Below are positions 1 through 6,873 of a DNA stretch of 10,023 nucleotides, piece after piece. The stretch spans positions 1-10,023 of the forward strand of contig CALGIB010000417.1 of assembly GCA_937915955.1 (NCBI GenBank). The letters are read 5' to 3'. Source of the stretch: an uncultured Pseudomonadota bacterium (GTDB taxonomy: Bacteria > Myxococcota_A > UBA796 > CAJQPC01). Below the pieces are notes generated by a model. It saw only the letters and a program-made list of their open reading frames with translations. It was not told where the DNA came from and ran no database searches. Positions within the stretch are counted from its first letter, which is position 1. Every line of letters starts with the position of its first letter. The position numbers and the translations under genes are program-made.

Positions 1-1005
1 GGCCATGGCAAAGACGCGCTTGCCGGTGGTCTTGAAGGACACGACCTGGATGATGACGGACAGCGTCTCGAGCACGAACACGCCGCCCACCAGGGCCAGC
101 AGGATCTCGTGCTTGGTGAGCACCGCGAGGGCCGCGAGCAGGCCACCCAGGGCCAACGAGCCGACATCGCCCATGAAGATCTGGGCGGGGTAGGCGTTGT
201 ACCAGAGGAAGCCCAGGCCGGCCCCGACGACCGCCATGCACAGGACGGTCAGCTCACCCGCGCCCTCGACGTTGGGCACATGGAGGTACTCGCTGAAGCC
301 GACGTGTCCAGCGATGTAGGCCAGGATGCCGAAGGTCACCGCGCTGGTCATCACGGGGCCGATGGCGAGCCCGTCCAGGCCGTCGGTCAGGTTGACCGCG
401 TTGCTGGCGCCGACCAGGACGAAGAGCCCGAAGGCCAGGTAGACGGCCACCCCGACGAGCGCAGGCAGCCCGATGGCGTCGGTGACGCCGACGAAGTCCA
501 GCGTGACGCCCTTGAGGAAGGGCAGGTGTACCTCGGGCGTGATGACGCCCAGGTAGTAGCCGGCGGCCAGCGGACCCAGGCCGAAGGCGACCTGACCGAC
601 GATCTTCCAGCGGCCGGCCAGGCCATCGCTGGACTTCTCCATGACCTTCTTCCAGTCGTCGACGAAGCCGATGAGCCCGTAGCCAAGCATGACGGTCAGC
701 GCGATCCAGACGACGGGCTGGTCCAGCCGACACCAGAGCAGGCCCGAGACGGCGATGCCGGCGAGCATGGGCACGCCGCCCATCGTGGGGGTGCCGACCT
801 TGGCCTCGATGTGGGCCTGGGGGCCGTCGTCGCGGATGATCTGGGCGAGCTTGCGCGACTTCATCCACTCGATGAAGCGCGGGTACAGCGCGTAGCAGAA
901 GCCGAGCGCTGTGATCATCGCCCAGGCGGTCCGGAAGCTGGTGTAGCGGAACACGTTGAAGGCGATGTGTTCGTCCGCCAGCGGCACGAGCAGGTGGTAC
1001 AGCAT
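1..1005 (-). CDS. mraY: Phospho-N-acetylmuramoyl-pentapeptide-transferase MraY (3' end cut by the window edge)
   Basis: Integral inner-membrane enzyme that transfers phospho-MurNAc-pentapeptide from UDP to undecaprenyl phosphate, giving lipid I. I translated all 335 codons present and found no stop. Diagnostic MraY motifs are in order: DDGPQAHIEAKVGTPTMGG at about residues 59-77, the Mg-binding Asp pair in GFVDDWKK (D116-D117), NLTDGLDGLA (205-214) and FMGDVGS (277-283). Hydrophobic segments alternate through the whole chain. The visible end, TGKRVFAMA, sits just before the usual PxHHHFE loop and last helices, so roughly 30-40 residues are missing to the left. The ATG shares its A with the murF stop (TGATG), and a perfect AGGAGG lies 4 nt upstream inside murF, so the start is secure and translation is coupled to murF. 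It is the last visible gene of the dcw operon; murD/ftsW would be expected next. Confidence 0.98.
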   Translation of the reverse strand, partial: MLYHLLVPLADEHIAFNVFRYTSFRTAWAMITALGFCYALYPRFIEWMKSRKLAQIIRDDGPQAHIEAKVGTPTMGGVPMLAGIAVSGLLWCRLDQPVVWIALTVMLGYGLIGFVDDWKKVMEKSSDGLAGRWKIVGQVAFGLGPLAAGYYLGVITPEVHLPFLKGVTLDFVGVTDAIGLPALVGVAVYLAFGLFVLVGASNAVNLTDGLDGLAIGPVMTSAVTFGILAYIAGHVGFSEYLHVPNVEGAGELTVLCMAVVGAGLGFLWYNAYPAQIFMGDVGSLALGGLLAALAVLTKHEILLALVGGVFVLETLSVIIQVVSFKTTGKRVFAMA

Positions 1006-2354
1006 CAGTCCTCCTCGTGGTCGAGCTGAAGCAAGACCCGTTCCATGCGCGCGCCGCGACTGCCCTTGACGAGCACCACGTCCCCGGGTCGGAGCAAGCC
1101 GGCGACGGCCGCCCCCAGCGCCTGACTGTCCTCGGCCCGAACCAGGCCCGAAGCGTCTGGCCGCTGCGCGCCCATCCGGGGCCCGCAGAGCCCCAGCAGA
1201 TCCAGCCCAAGCGAGGCGGCGTACTCGGCGATCTCGCGGTGGGCCTCGGCCTCTGTGGCGCCCAGCTCGAGCATGTCCCCCAGCAGGGCCACCCGACGGC
1301 GCCCGGTCAGCCCTGCGAGCGTGTCGAGGGCCGCCTTCATCGAGGCCGGGTTGGCGTTGTAGGCGTCGTTGAGGACGGTCAACCCGGCGCGCTGCTCGAC
1401 CCGCATGCGCATGCCTACGGGCCGGTAGCGGGACAGCCCCTCAGCGATGGCCTCCTTGGGCACGCGCAGCGCCCAGCCCACGGCCGCGGCGGCCAGCGCG
1501 TCCAGGGCGAGGTGATGCCCCGGCGAGGGAATCCGGGCGACCAGGGTGTCGCCATCAGGCAGCTCGAGCTGCACGCGCGTGTCCAGGCTCTCGGCGTCCA
1601 CCTGGGCCAGGCGCAACCGCAGATCGCAGCCCGTCTCGGATCCGTAGCGCACGACCCGAACGCCCTCAGGCAACGGCATGGCCCGCACCAGGGGATCGTC
1701 CTGGTTGACCAGGAGCACGTCGCCCTCGCGCGCGCCGTCGAAGAGCTCCTGCTTGCAGCTGGCCACGCCCTGAAGGGAGCCGGTGCCCTCGAGGTGAGCG
1801 GCCGAGACGTTCGTGATCAGCCGCAGGTCCGGCTGGCAGATGTCCTGAAGCAGCGCGATCTCGCCGGGCGCGCTCATGCCCATCTCGATCACCAGCACGT
1901 CCACGTCGGCCGGCGCGGCCAGCAGAGTCAGCGGCAGCCCGATGTGGTTGTTCAGGTTGCCCTCGGTCTGGTGTACGCGCCCCAGCGCCGAGAGCACCTC
2001 GGCCACCATCGCCCGAGTGGTGGTCTTGCCCGCCGAGCCCGTGATGCCGACGACGGGACAGCGCAGGTCCCTCCGCACGAAGCGGGCGCAGTCCTGGAGC
2101 GCGACCAGGGTGTCGGGGACCACCAGCAGGCCCCGGTCCCAGTCCTCGGGGGCGCTGTCCACGATGACGCCGGCGCAGCCCGCCATGCGCGCGTGGTCCA
2201 GGAACTCGTGGCCGTCGAAGCGGTCGCCCCGGAGAGCCAGGAACCAGCTGCCCGGCTCGAGCCGGCGGGTGTCCGTGACGATGGCGCCGGCTGGGCCCGG
2301 GCGGCGCAGGTCGCCGCCGGTGGCGCGAGCCAGCTCTTCGGCCGTAAACGTCAT
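1005..2354 (-). CDS. murF: UDP-N-acetylmuramoyl-tripeptide--D-alanyl-D-alanine ligase MurF
   Basis: Cytoplasmic ATP-dependent Mur ligase that adds D-Ala-D-Ala to UDP-MurNAc-tripeptide, completing the pentapeptide used by MraY. The protein is 449 residues, a normal length. An N-terminal substrate-binding domain (about 1-95) is followed by the central ATPase domain with the P-loop GITGSAGKTTT (103-113), EGNLNNHIGLPLTLL (131-145), MGMSAPGEI (158-166) and NVSAAHLEG (182-190). The C-terminal domain carries NDAYNANPASM (329-339), LGDMLELG (358-365) and KGSRGARMERV (430-440). NDAYNANP and the C-terminal KGSR-RME motif separate MurF from MurC, MurD and MurE. The ATG overlaps the murE stop as ATGA (4 bp), and a GAGAGG lies 7 nt upstream, so it is translationally coupled to murE. 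Its own stop overlaps the mraY start by one base. Confidence 0.98.
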   Translation of the reverse strand: MTFTAEELARATGGDLRRPGPAGAIVTDTRRLEPGSWFLALRGDRFDGHEFLDHARMAGCAGVIVDSAPEDWDRGLLVVPDTLVALQDCARFVRRDLRCPVVGITGSAGKTTTRAMVAEVLSALGRVHQTEGNLNNHIGLPLTLLAAPADVDVLVIEMGMSAPGEIALLQDICQPDLRLITNVSAAHLEGTGSLQGVASCKQELFDGAREGDVLLVNQDDPLVRAMPLPEGVRVVRYGSETGCDLRLRLAQVDAESLDTRVQLELPDGDTLVARIPSPGHHLALDALAAAAVGWALRVPKEAIAEGLSRYRPVGMRMRVEQRAGLTVLNDAYNANPASMKAALDTLAGLTGRRRVALLGDMLELGATEAEAHREIAEYAASLGLDLLGLCGPRMGAQRPDASGLVRAEDSQALGAAVAGLLRPGDVVLVKGSRGARMERVLLQLDHEED

Positions 2355-3760
2355 CCCAACACCTCTCGCGCCACAGCGCGGTCGTCGAAGGGGTGCTTGA
2401 CCCCGCCGACCTCCTGAGTGGTCTCGTGCCCCTTGCCCGCGATCAGGACCAGGTCGTCGGGACCGGCCTCGCCCAGCGCGACCTCGATGGCCCGACGCCG
2501 ATCGACGACGACCCGCGAGCCCTCGTCCAGGCCCTGGGCCACCTGGACGAGGATGGCCTCGGGGTCTTCGCTGCGGGGGTTGTCACTGGTCGCGATGACC
2601 AGGTCGGCCAGCTCGCAGGCGGCCCTCGCCATCTTCGGGCGCTTGTCGCGGTCCCGGTCGCCTCCACAGCCGAAGACCACGACCAGCCGCCCCTCGACCA
2701 GGGGCCTGAGCGTCTCCAGCACGGTGCGGAGCGCCTCGGGCGTGTGGGCGTAGTCGACGAGCACGGCGGGTCGCACGTGGACCTGCTCCAGGCGACCGGG
2801 GACCGCTCGGAGCGAGGCGATGCCCTCCTCGATGGCGCGGGTGGGAAGCCCCAGGGCCGCCGCGGCCGAGATCGCGCCGAGCGCGTTGAGCACGTTGAAG
2901 CGCCCCAGCAGCGAGAGCTCCAGATCCAGCGAACCGAAGGGGCCCACCACCCGGCCGCGCGAGCCCCTGAGGTCTTGCTCGAGGCTCTCGAGGTGCACGT
3001 CCCCGACCTCGACCCCGAAGGTCCAGGTCGGCATGTCCAGGGGGGCCAGCCCGAGGCACGCGGGGTCCTCGGCGTTCAGGACCGCGTGGCCGACCTGGAA
3101 GTCACGGAACAAGCGCGCCTTGGCCTGCGCGTAGGCCTGCATGTCGCCGTGCCAGTCCAGGTGGTCTTGGGACAGGTTCGTGTAGACCGCCACCCGGAAC
3201 CGCGTCGCGTCGACCCGATGGGCGGCCAGCCCTATGCTGCTGACCTCGGCAGCCACCAGCCCGCAGCCGCGCATCTGGCCGAGCAGGCCCTGCCACTCCG
3301 GGGCCTCGGGGGTGGTGTAGGCCGCGGGCAGCTCGCGCCCGTCGATGCGGTTCCCCGTCGTGCCGATGACGCCGACCTTCAGCCCCGCGGCGCGCCCGAT
3401 CGCCTCCAGCATCCAGCAGCTCGTGGTCTTGCCGTTGGTGCCGGTGAAGGCGACCAGCGGCAGGTCAAGGCTGGGGTCCCCATGGAGGGCCGAGGCGAGC
3501 TGGGCCATGGCCACCCGAGCGCTGGGGACCTGGATCACTGTCACGCCGGCCGAGGCAGGCACCGGTCGCTCTACGACCACGGCGGCGGCCTGCATCTTCG
3601 CCACGAAGTCGTGCCCGTCGACCCGGCGCCCTGGCACCGCGACGAAGACAGAGCCCCCCTGCACCCGACGACTATCCTGGGTGAGGTGGTGGACATCGCG
3701 GTCGACGGAACCGGCGAGGACGGTGTGGTCGACCCGCTGGAGCAGGTCACCGAGGCGCAT
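2351..3760 (-). CDS. murE: UDP-N-acetylmuramoyl-L-alanyl-D-glutamate--2,6-diaminopimelate ligase MurE
   Basis: Cytoplasmic Mur ligase adding the third stem-peptide residue to UDP-MurNAc-L-Ala-D-Glu. The 469-residue protein has the P-loop GTNGKTTS (107-114), TTPEAP (149-154), NLSQDHLDWHG (195-205), a Lys at about 214 in the position of the family's carbamylated Lys, DYAHTP (336-341), GCGGDRDRDKRP (364-375), DNPRSEDP (393-400) and GKGHE (442-446). The DNPR motif is the family signature for meso-diaminopimelate, so the cell wall is predicted to be meso-DAP type. The ATG at 3760 begins MRLGDLLQ, matching the usual MurE N-terminus, and an in-frame TGA lies upstream with no other ATG, GTG or TTG in between. 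Oddly, no Shine-Dalgarno precedes it: the 20 nt upstream are tccctcagaactccccccga, and the leader is pyrimidine-rich. Unlike the other operon junctions, murE is 692 bp from the preceding gene ftsI. Confidence 0.98.
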   Translation of the reverse strand: MRLGDLLQRVDHTVLAGSVDRDVHHLTQDSRRVQGGSVFVAVPGRRVDGHDFVAKMQAAAVVVERPVPASAGVTVIQVPSARVAMAQLASALHGDPSLDLPLVAFTGTNGKTTSCWMLEAIGRAAGLKVGVIGTTGNRIDGRELPAAYTTPEAPEWQGLLGQMRGCGLVAAEVSSIGLAAHRVDATRFRVAVYTNLSQDHLDWHGDMQAYAQAKARLFRDFQVGHAVLNAEDPACLGLAPLDMPTWTFGVEVGDVHLESLEQDLRGSRGRVVGPFGSLDLELSLLGRFNVLNALGAISAAAALGLPTRAIEEGIASLRAVPGRLEQVHVRPAVLVDYAHTPEALRTVLETLRPLVEGRLVVVFGCGGDRDRDKRPKMARAACELADLVIATSDNPRSEDPEAILVQVAQGLDEGSRVVVDRRRAIEVALGEAGPDDLVLIAGKGHETTQEVGGVKHPFDDRAVAREVLG

Positions 3761-3835
3761 TCGGGGGGAGTTCTGAGGGAGGGCGGAGGGGTGGGCGGGC
3801 AGAGAACGACGGACAGGTCAGGCAAGGGAGGGAAA

Positions 3836-3909
3836 CGGCACCCCTGGGTGGCAACCAGGGAGTCACGCGGGATTGGAAGTGTTCCAGGGCATTGTGCCCA
3901 GGGGTGCCG
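3836..3909. repeat. 13-bp perfect inverted repeat (IR-A) enclosing a small hairpin
   Basis: CGGCACCCCTGGG at 3836-3848 is exactly complementary to CCCAGGGGTGCCG at 3897-3909, leaving a 48-nt interior. Inside it, TGGAA (3874-3878) and TTCCA (3882-3886) form a second hairpin with a GTG loop. CCCTGG (3842-3847) could instead pair with CCAGGG (3855-3860), and GGGCA (3887-3891) with TGCCC (3895-3899), so alternative folds are possible. It lies about 75 bp before murE in the mRNA sense. No T-run follows on either strand, so it is not a classical terminator. Confidence 0.7.
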
Positions 3910-3996
3910 CCAACCCTTGCGGGGGCTTCGAAGGCGAGGTCCGGGAGCGAGTCCCGAGACCGAGCGAGCTCCTCCACGAGCGCCCCGGAGGGAGCA

Positions 3997-4179
3997 CCAC
4001 GCGGGCCCCGAGGTCGCGGTTCAGCGAGTTCGGGACAGCGGCAGCGGGGGACGAGCGGTCCACCAAGGAGCGCATCCGGCGGAGGACCGGACCCAGGAAT
4101 CGGGCCCGGAGAGACCCCCAGGAAGGGTGCCATCAAGCGACGGCGAGGTGGTCCGCTCGAGACCCCGGGGCCCGCGTGG
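3997..4179. repeat. Long-range 19-bp inverted repeat (IR-B), one mismatch
   Basis: The left arm at 3997-4015 (CCACGCGGGCCCCGAGGTC) pairs with the right arm at 4161-4179 (GACCCCGGGGCCCGCGTGG). Eighteen of 19 positions are complementary. The single exception, 4011 against 4165, is A-C on the plus strand but a G-U wobble in minus-strand RNA, so the helix would be unbroken in an operon-sense transcript. The arms enclose 145 nt that contain the second long pair, IR-C. The 5' side (plus orientation) has 36 unpaired nt (4016-4051) before IR-C begins, while the 3' side has just one (4160). Confidence 0.72.
4052..4159. repeat. 13-bp inverted repeat (IR-C) nested inside IR-B
   Basis: CGAGCGGTCCACC at 4052-4064 pairs with GGTGGTCCGCTCG at 4147-4159, with one mismatch (4059/4152). 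The right arm ends one base before the right arm of IR-B begins, so the two helices could stack almost continuously. Inside, TCCGG (4075-4079) and CCGGA (4087-4091) form a further short hairpin. Such nesting over about 180 nt is typical of folded RNA; the pairing itself is directly visible, the RNA interpretation is inference. Confidence 0.68.
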
Positions 4180-4381
4180 GAGCCAAGGAGGGAGCGATGA
4201 AGAAGCTGGGATGAACGAGGACCGGTGCTTCCCTTGGCGCCTACAGCATCAGCAAGGGGTACGGCGGGCAGCGGGGGGCGACCAAAGAGCAGCCACTCAG
4301 CGGGGAGCCGAGGGGGTGCAGCCGACTCCGGGCGGAGCCAGCAGTCTTCGGTCGGGCGCGGTGGGAAGCGCTCGAACATCC

Positions 4382-4417
4382 CGAAGCTCGAGGTCAGCGA
4401 GCTGACCTCCGGCTTCG
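4382..4417. repeat. 17-bp-arm hairpin (IR-D) just downstream of ftsI
   Basis: The arms CGAAGCTCGAGGTCAGC (4382-4398) and GCTGACCTCCGGCTTCG (4401-4417) are separated by GA. Fifteen of 17 positions are Watson-Crick complementary; 4388/4411 is a U-G wobble only on the plus strand, and 4389/4410 is a mismatch. It begins 35 nt beyond the ftsI stop in the mRNA sense. No U-tract follows in either direction, so it is not a standard intrinsic terminator. It may be an mRNA 3'-end stabiliser, processing site, or partial terminator between ftsI and murE. Confidence 0.6.
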
Positions 4418-4452
4418 AAAACCCATATGAGACCTGAGAAAGAGCGGTGCTT

Positions 4453-6477
4453 CTAGTCGAAGCGGACTTCGAGCCGGTCGCCCGGCCGAAGGGGTGAGCC
4501 CGGAGGGGGGCTCTGGGAGCTCGCGGAGCCGCTTCCGCGGACCGCGAGGGACAAGCCGGAGCCGTCCACAGCGACGAGCACATCGCGCATGGACATGCCG
4601 GAGAAGTCGGGGATGCGGAGCTCGCCGGACTCGGTCCAGCTGAGCTCAGCGACCGGGGGCAGGCTCAGCGTCTCCTCGGCCTGGACGGCGGGCAGCGGGT
4701 CCTCGTCCAGGCGGTCGGGGGCGACCCCGAGGTAGCGCAGGGTGCGCTCGGCGATGAGCTGGAAGGCGGGCCCGGAGACGGTGCCGCCGTAGCGGCTGCC
4801 CTTGGTCGGTGTGTCGGCCATCACCACGATGGCGATGCGCGGGTCCGTGGCCGGGGCGACGGCGATGAAGCTCGCGACGCGGGCGGTGGGCGAGTAGCGG
4901 CCATCGACCACCTTCTGGGCGGTGCCCGTCTTGCCCGCCGCGGTGTAGCCCGGGATCCGGATTCGCTGGCCGGTTCCGCCGTCCTCGAACACCGTGGCCA
5001 TCATCTGAACGGTCTGCTCGGCGGTCAGCTGAGAGATCGGACGCCCCAGCTCCTCGGGCCGCGCGCTGAACTCGAGCTGACCGTGGCGGTCCTCGATCCG
5101 GGTGACCAGGAGCGGCTGCATGCGGACGCCGCCGTTGCCCAGCGTCTGAAGGCCGGAGGCGAGCTGAAGGGCCGTGGCGGTCATGCCCTGACCGAAGGCG
5201 GTCGTGGCCAGCTCGATGGGCTTGATGGTAGCGGGGTCGCGCAGGAAGCCGGGGACCTCGGCGGGCAGCGGCACGCCGGTGTAGCGCGTGAAGCCGAAGT
5301 CCTTCAGGCCCCCGATGACCCGCTCCGCGCCCAGCTCGAAGGCCAGCTTGGCGGTGCCGATGTTGCTGCTGTACTTCACCACCTCGGAGACGGTGACCAC
5401 CCCGTGGGCGTGGTCATCGCGGATGGTGGTGCGGCCGATGCTGAAGCGCCCCCCCTCACAGTCGATGAGCGACTCGGGGCTGACCAGCCCATCCTCGACC
5501 GCCAGCGCGACCACGAAGGGCTTGAGCACCGAGCCCGGCTCGTGGGCGTCGGCGACCGCGTGGTTACGCATCTTTGCGCTGTCGCGCCCCGCCCGGTCGT
5601 TGGGGTTGGTCGTGGGTCGGTTGGCGATGGCCAGGATCTCGCCCGTTCGCACGTCCATGACGACGGCCGTGGCGGACAGCGGCTCGGAGCGCTCAACGAG
5701 CTCGTCCAGGGCGTCCTCAGCGGCGCGCTGCACGTAGGGGTCCAGCGTCGTGGTGACCGAGTCGCCGGCGTGGGCGCGGCTGCGGGTCTCCAGCTCGGTG
5801 CTGATCGAACGACCGCGACGGTCCCGCTCCTGGAGGAAGCGGAACGTGCTCCCCTTCAGGTCGGAGTCCAGCCGGGACTCGATGCCCTCGACGCCGGTGC
5901 CGTTGCGGGCGACGATGCCCAGGACCTGGGCCCCCAGCTCGCGGCCCGGGTAGTAGCGGACGGGCTCCTCGGGGCTCCAGAACAGGTTCTTCTTCTCCTC
6001 CATGTCCTCGTTCAGGGCTCGGTCCAGCGCCTCGATCGGGGCGATGGCGTCGGGCGAGATCTGCTCGGACAGCAGCACGTCCTGCCGGTGCGAGCGCGAG
6101 AGCTGCTCGGCGATGACGTCGGCCTCGACGGGAATGAGGCGGGACAGCTCCAGCGAGATCTCGTCGATCCGGCCCTGGGGGATGTGCGAGGGGTCGGCGT
6201 GCAGCCCCGGCATGCGCACCGTCGTGGCGAGCACGGTGCCGTCACGGGCGAGGATGTCGCCGCGCGGCGCCCGGACCTCCTTGGCCTCCTGGAACTGGGT
6301 GGCGGCCTGGGCCTGAAGTCGGTCGTCCGGCATGAGCATCAACGGCACGGCCCGCAGCGCGAGCACGGTGTAGCCCAGCCCGACGACCGCCATGACGACC
6401 GTCGAGCGGTGCCGCGCGCGACCGAGCACGGTGTCCACGTCCTCGGATCGCACGGGGCCCTGGGCGAAGAAGCTCAC
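4453..6477 (-). CDS. ftsI: FtsI/PBP3-type peptidoglycan D,D-transpeptidase with C-terminal PASTA domain
   Basis: Class B penicillin-binding protein that cross-links septal peptidoglycan with FtsW and FtsL-FtsB-FtsQ. The 674-residue protein has a short cytoplasmic N-terminus, one membrane anchor (about 26-48), and a dimerisation domain starting with the typical RGDILARDG (72-80). The transpeptidase domain has all three active-site motifs: SVLK (nucleophile S316, K319), SSN (370-372) and KTGT (516-519). Residues about 622-674 form a single PASTA-like domain (IPDFSGMSMRDVLVAVDGSG, then SQSPPPGSPLRPGD), a feature shared with SpoVD/PBP2x-type and many deltaproteobacterial FtsI proteins but absent from E. 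coli FtsI. The start is GTG, overlapping the ftsL stop as GTGA; no clear Shine-Dalgarno is present, so initiation probably depends on coupling. After its TAG the operon is interrupted by a 692-bp gap. Confidence 0.97.
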   Translation of the reverse strand: MSFFAQGPVRSEDVDTVLGRARHRSTVVMAVVGLGYTVLALRAVPLMLMPDDRLQAQAATQFQEAKEVRAPRGDILARDGTVLATTVRMPGLHADPSHIPQGRIDEISLELSRLIPVEADVIAEQLSRSHRQDVLLSEQISPDAIAPIEALDRALNEDMEEKKNLFWSPEEPVRYYPGRELGAQVLGIVARNGTGVEGIESRLDSDLKGSTFRFLQERDRRGRSISTELETRSRAHAGDSVTTTLDPYVQRAAEDALDELVERSEPLSATAVVMDVRTGEILAIANRPTTNPNDRAGRDSAKMRNHAVADAHEPGSVLKPFVVALAVEDGLVSPESLIDCEGGRFSIGRTTIRDDHAHGVVTVSEVVKYSSNIGTAKLAFELGAERVIGGLKDFGFTRYTGVPLPAEVPGFLRDPATIKPIELATTAFGQGMTATALQLASGLQTLGNGGVRMQPLLVTRIEDRHGQLEFSARPEELGRPISQLTAEQTVQMMATVFEDGGTGQRIRIPGYTAAGKTGTAQKVVDGRYSPTARVASFIAVAPATDPRIAIVVMADTPTKGSRYGGTVSGPAFQLIAERTLRYLGVAPDRLDEDPLPAVQAEETLSLPPVAELSWTESGELRIPDFSGMSMRDVLVAVDGSGLSLAVRGSGSASSQSPPPGSPLRPGDRLEVRFD

Positions 6478-6803
6478 GGTCTGTTCACCGCGACGACGTC
6501 GACCTCGCTCACGAGGCCAAGGCGCGCGCCGACGGCGTCCAGCGCCGCCAGATCGCGGCGGGCGGCCAGCTCCAGGCTGAGTCGGTCCTGGTCCGTCCGG
6601 AGCTCGGAGAGGTGCTCGCGTGCGGTCTCGAGATCGGCGGCGCGGGCGCGCACATCGACCCGCGACCAGACATAGAACATGAGGCTGGCGACCAGCAGGG
6701 CGCCGAACACCACGTACCGCACGACCCCAGCGAGGGTCACACCGACGAAGGGGCGGGTTGGGTAGCCCACCCAGGCACTGCTGAGTTCACGCCCACGCTG
6801 CAT
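6474..6803 (-). CDS. ftsL: Cell division protein FtsL
   Basis: Small bitopic divisome protein that pairs with FtsB and helps activate the FtsWI synthase. It is identified by position (between rsmH and ftsI), size and architecture, since FtsL sequences diverge widely. From the ATG at 6803 it is 109 residues: about 21 cytoplasmic residues, one membrane segment (about 22-46, ending ASLMFYVWSRV), then a periplasmic coiled-coil-like stretch (about 53-82, charged with regularly placed Leu), ending LGLVSEVDVVAVNRP. The ATG has GGAG 7 nt upstream. A GTG four codons earlier (6815) is a reasonable alternative. The same frame stays open upstream through an Ala/Glu-rich stretch into rsmH, but has no ATG, GTG or TTG there until well inside rsmH. 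The stop overlaps the ftsI GTG by 4 bp. Confidence 0.85.
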   Translation of the reverse strand: MQRGRELSSAWVGYPTRPFVGVTLAGVVRYVVFGALLVASLMFYVWSRVDVRARAADLETAREHLSELRTDQDRLSLELAARRDLAALDAVGARLGLVSEVDVVAVNRP

Positions 6804-6873
6804 CTCACTCTCCACTGCCGCTGCTGCTTCTGGTTCTGCTCGAGGCTCTTCTGCTGCTTCTGCGCCGCGACCG
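6804..6873 (-). repeat. Low-complexity CAG/AAG triplet tract between rsmH and ftsL
   Basis: In the mRNA sense the 70-bp spacer is dominated by CAG, AAG and GCAG triplets, from about 6858 down to 6815. It has imperfect period three and is open in two frames: one reads Ala/Glu-rich and is continuous with ftsL, the other Gln/Lys-rich (AQKQQKSLEQNQKQQRQ). It may be an untranslated slippage-prone tract or part of a longer ftsL N-terminus. Confidence 0.5.

Larger units (their letters stand above)
3761..4452. other. 692-bp gap inside the dcw operon, rich in inverted repeats
   Basis: This stretch separates the ftsI stop from the murE start in an operon whose other visible gaps are 70 bp or less. I see no recognisable gene. 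Long open frames exist on both strands, as is usual for GC-rich DNA, but their translations are Pro/Arg/Ser-rich, and the minus-strand one has a visibly lower third-position GC than its neighbours. The plus strand is purine-rich. Several inverted repeats fill the gap (listed separately): 3836-3909, 3997-4179 with 4052-4159 nested inside, and 4382-4417. Smaller hairpins include CTCCG/CGGAG at 4326-4337 and CGGGA/TCCCG at 3942-3956. I found no tRNA-like fold, and no RNase P, tmRNA or SRP RNA core motif. Candidate explanations are a structured non-coding RNA, a long murE leader or attenuator, or a decayed insertion. Confidence 0.75.

Noticed and set aside
2393..4405. 670-codon plus-strand open frame opposite murE and the gap
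   Set aside because: Most of it is the antisense of the unmistakable murE; the composition is typical of shadow frames.
3761..4452. RNase P RNA, tmRNA or SRP RNA hidden in the gap
   Set aside because: I looked on both strands for the conserved cores (GAGGAAAGTCC-type, tmRNA 3' end with CCA, GGAAGCAGCC-type) and found none.
3747..4583. 278-codon minus-strand open frame spanning the ftsI-murE gap
   Set aside because: It overlaps the ends of both ftsI and murE, is Pro/Arg/Ser-rich without recognisable motifs, and has lower third-position GC than the real genes. It fits a chance open frame in GC-rich DNA.
5083..6675. 530-codon plus-strand open frame opposite ftsI
   Set aside because: It is antisense to ftsI, which has every PBP active-site motif. 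Long antisense frames are expected in GC-rich genes.
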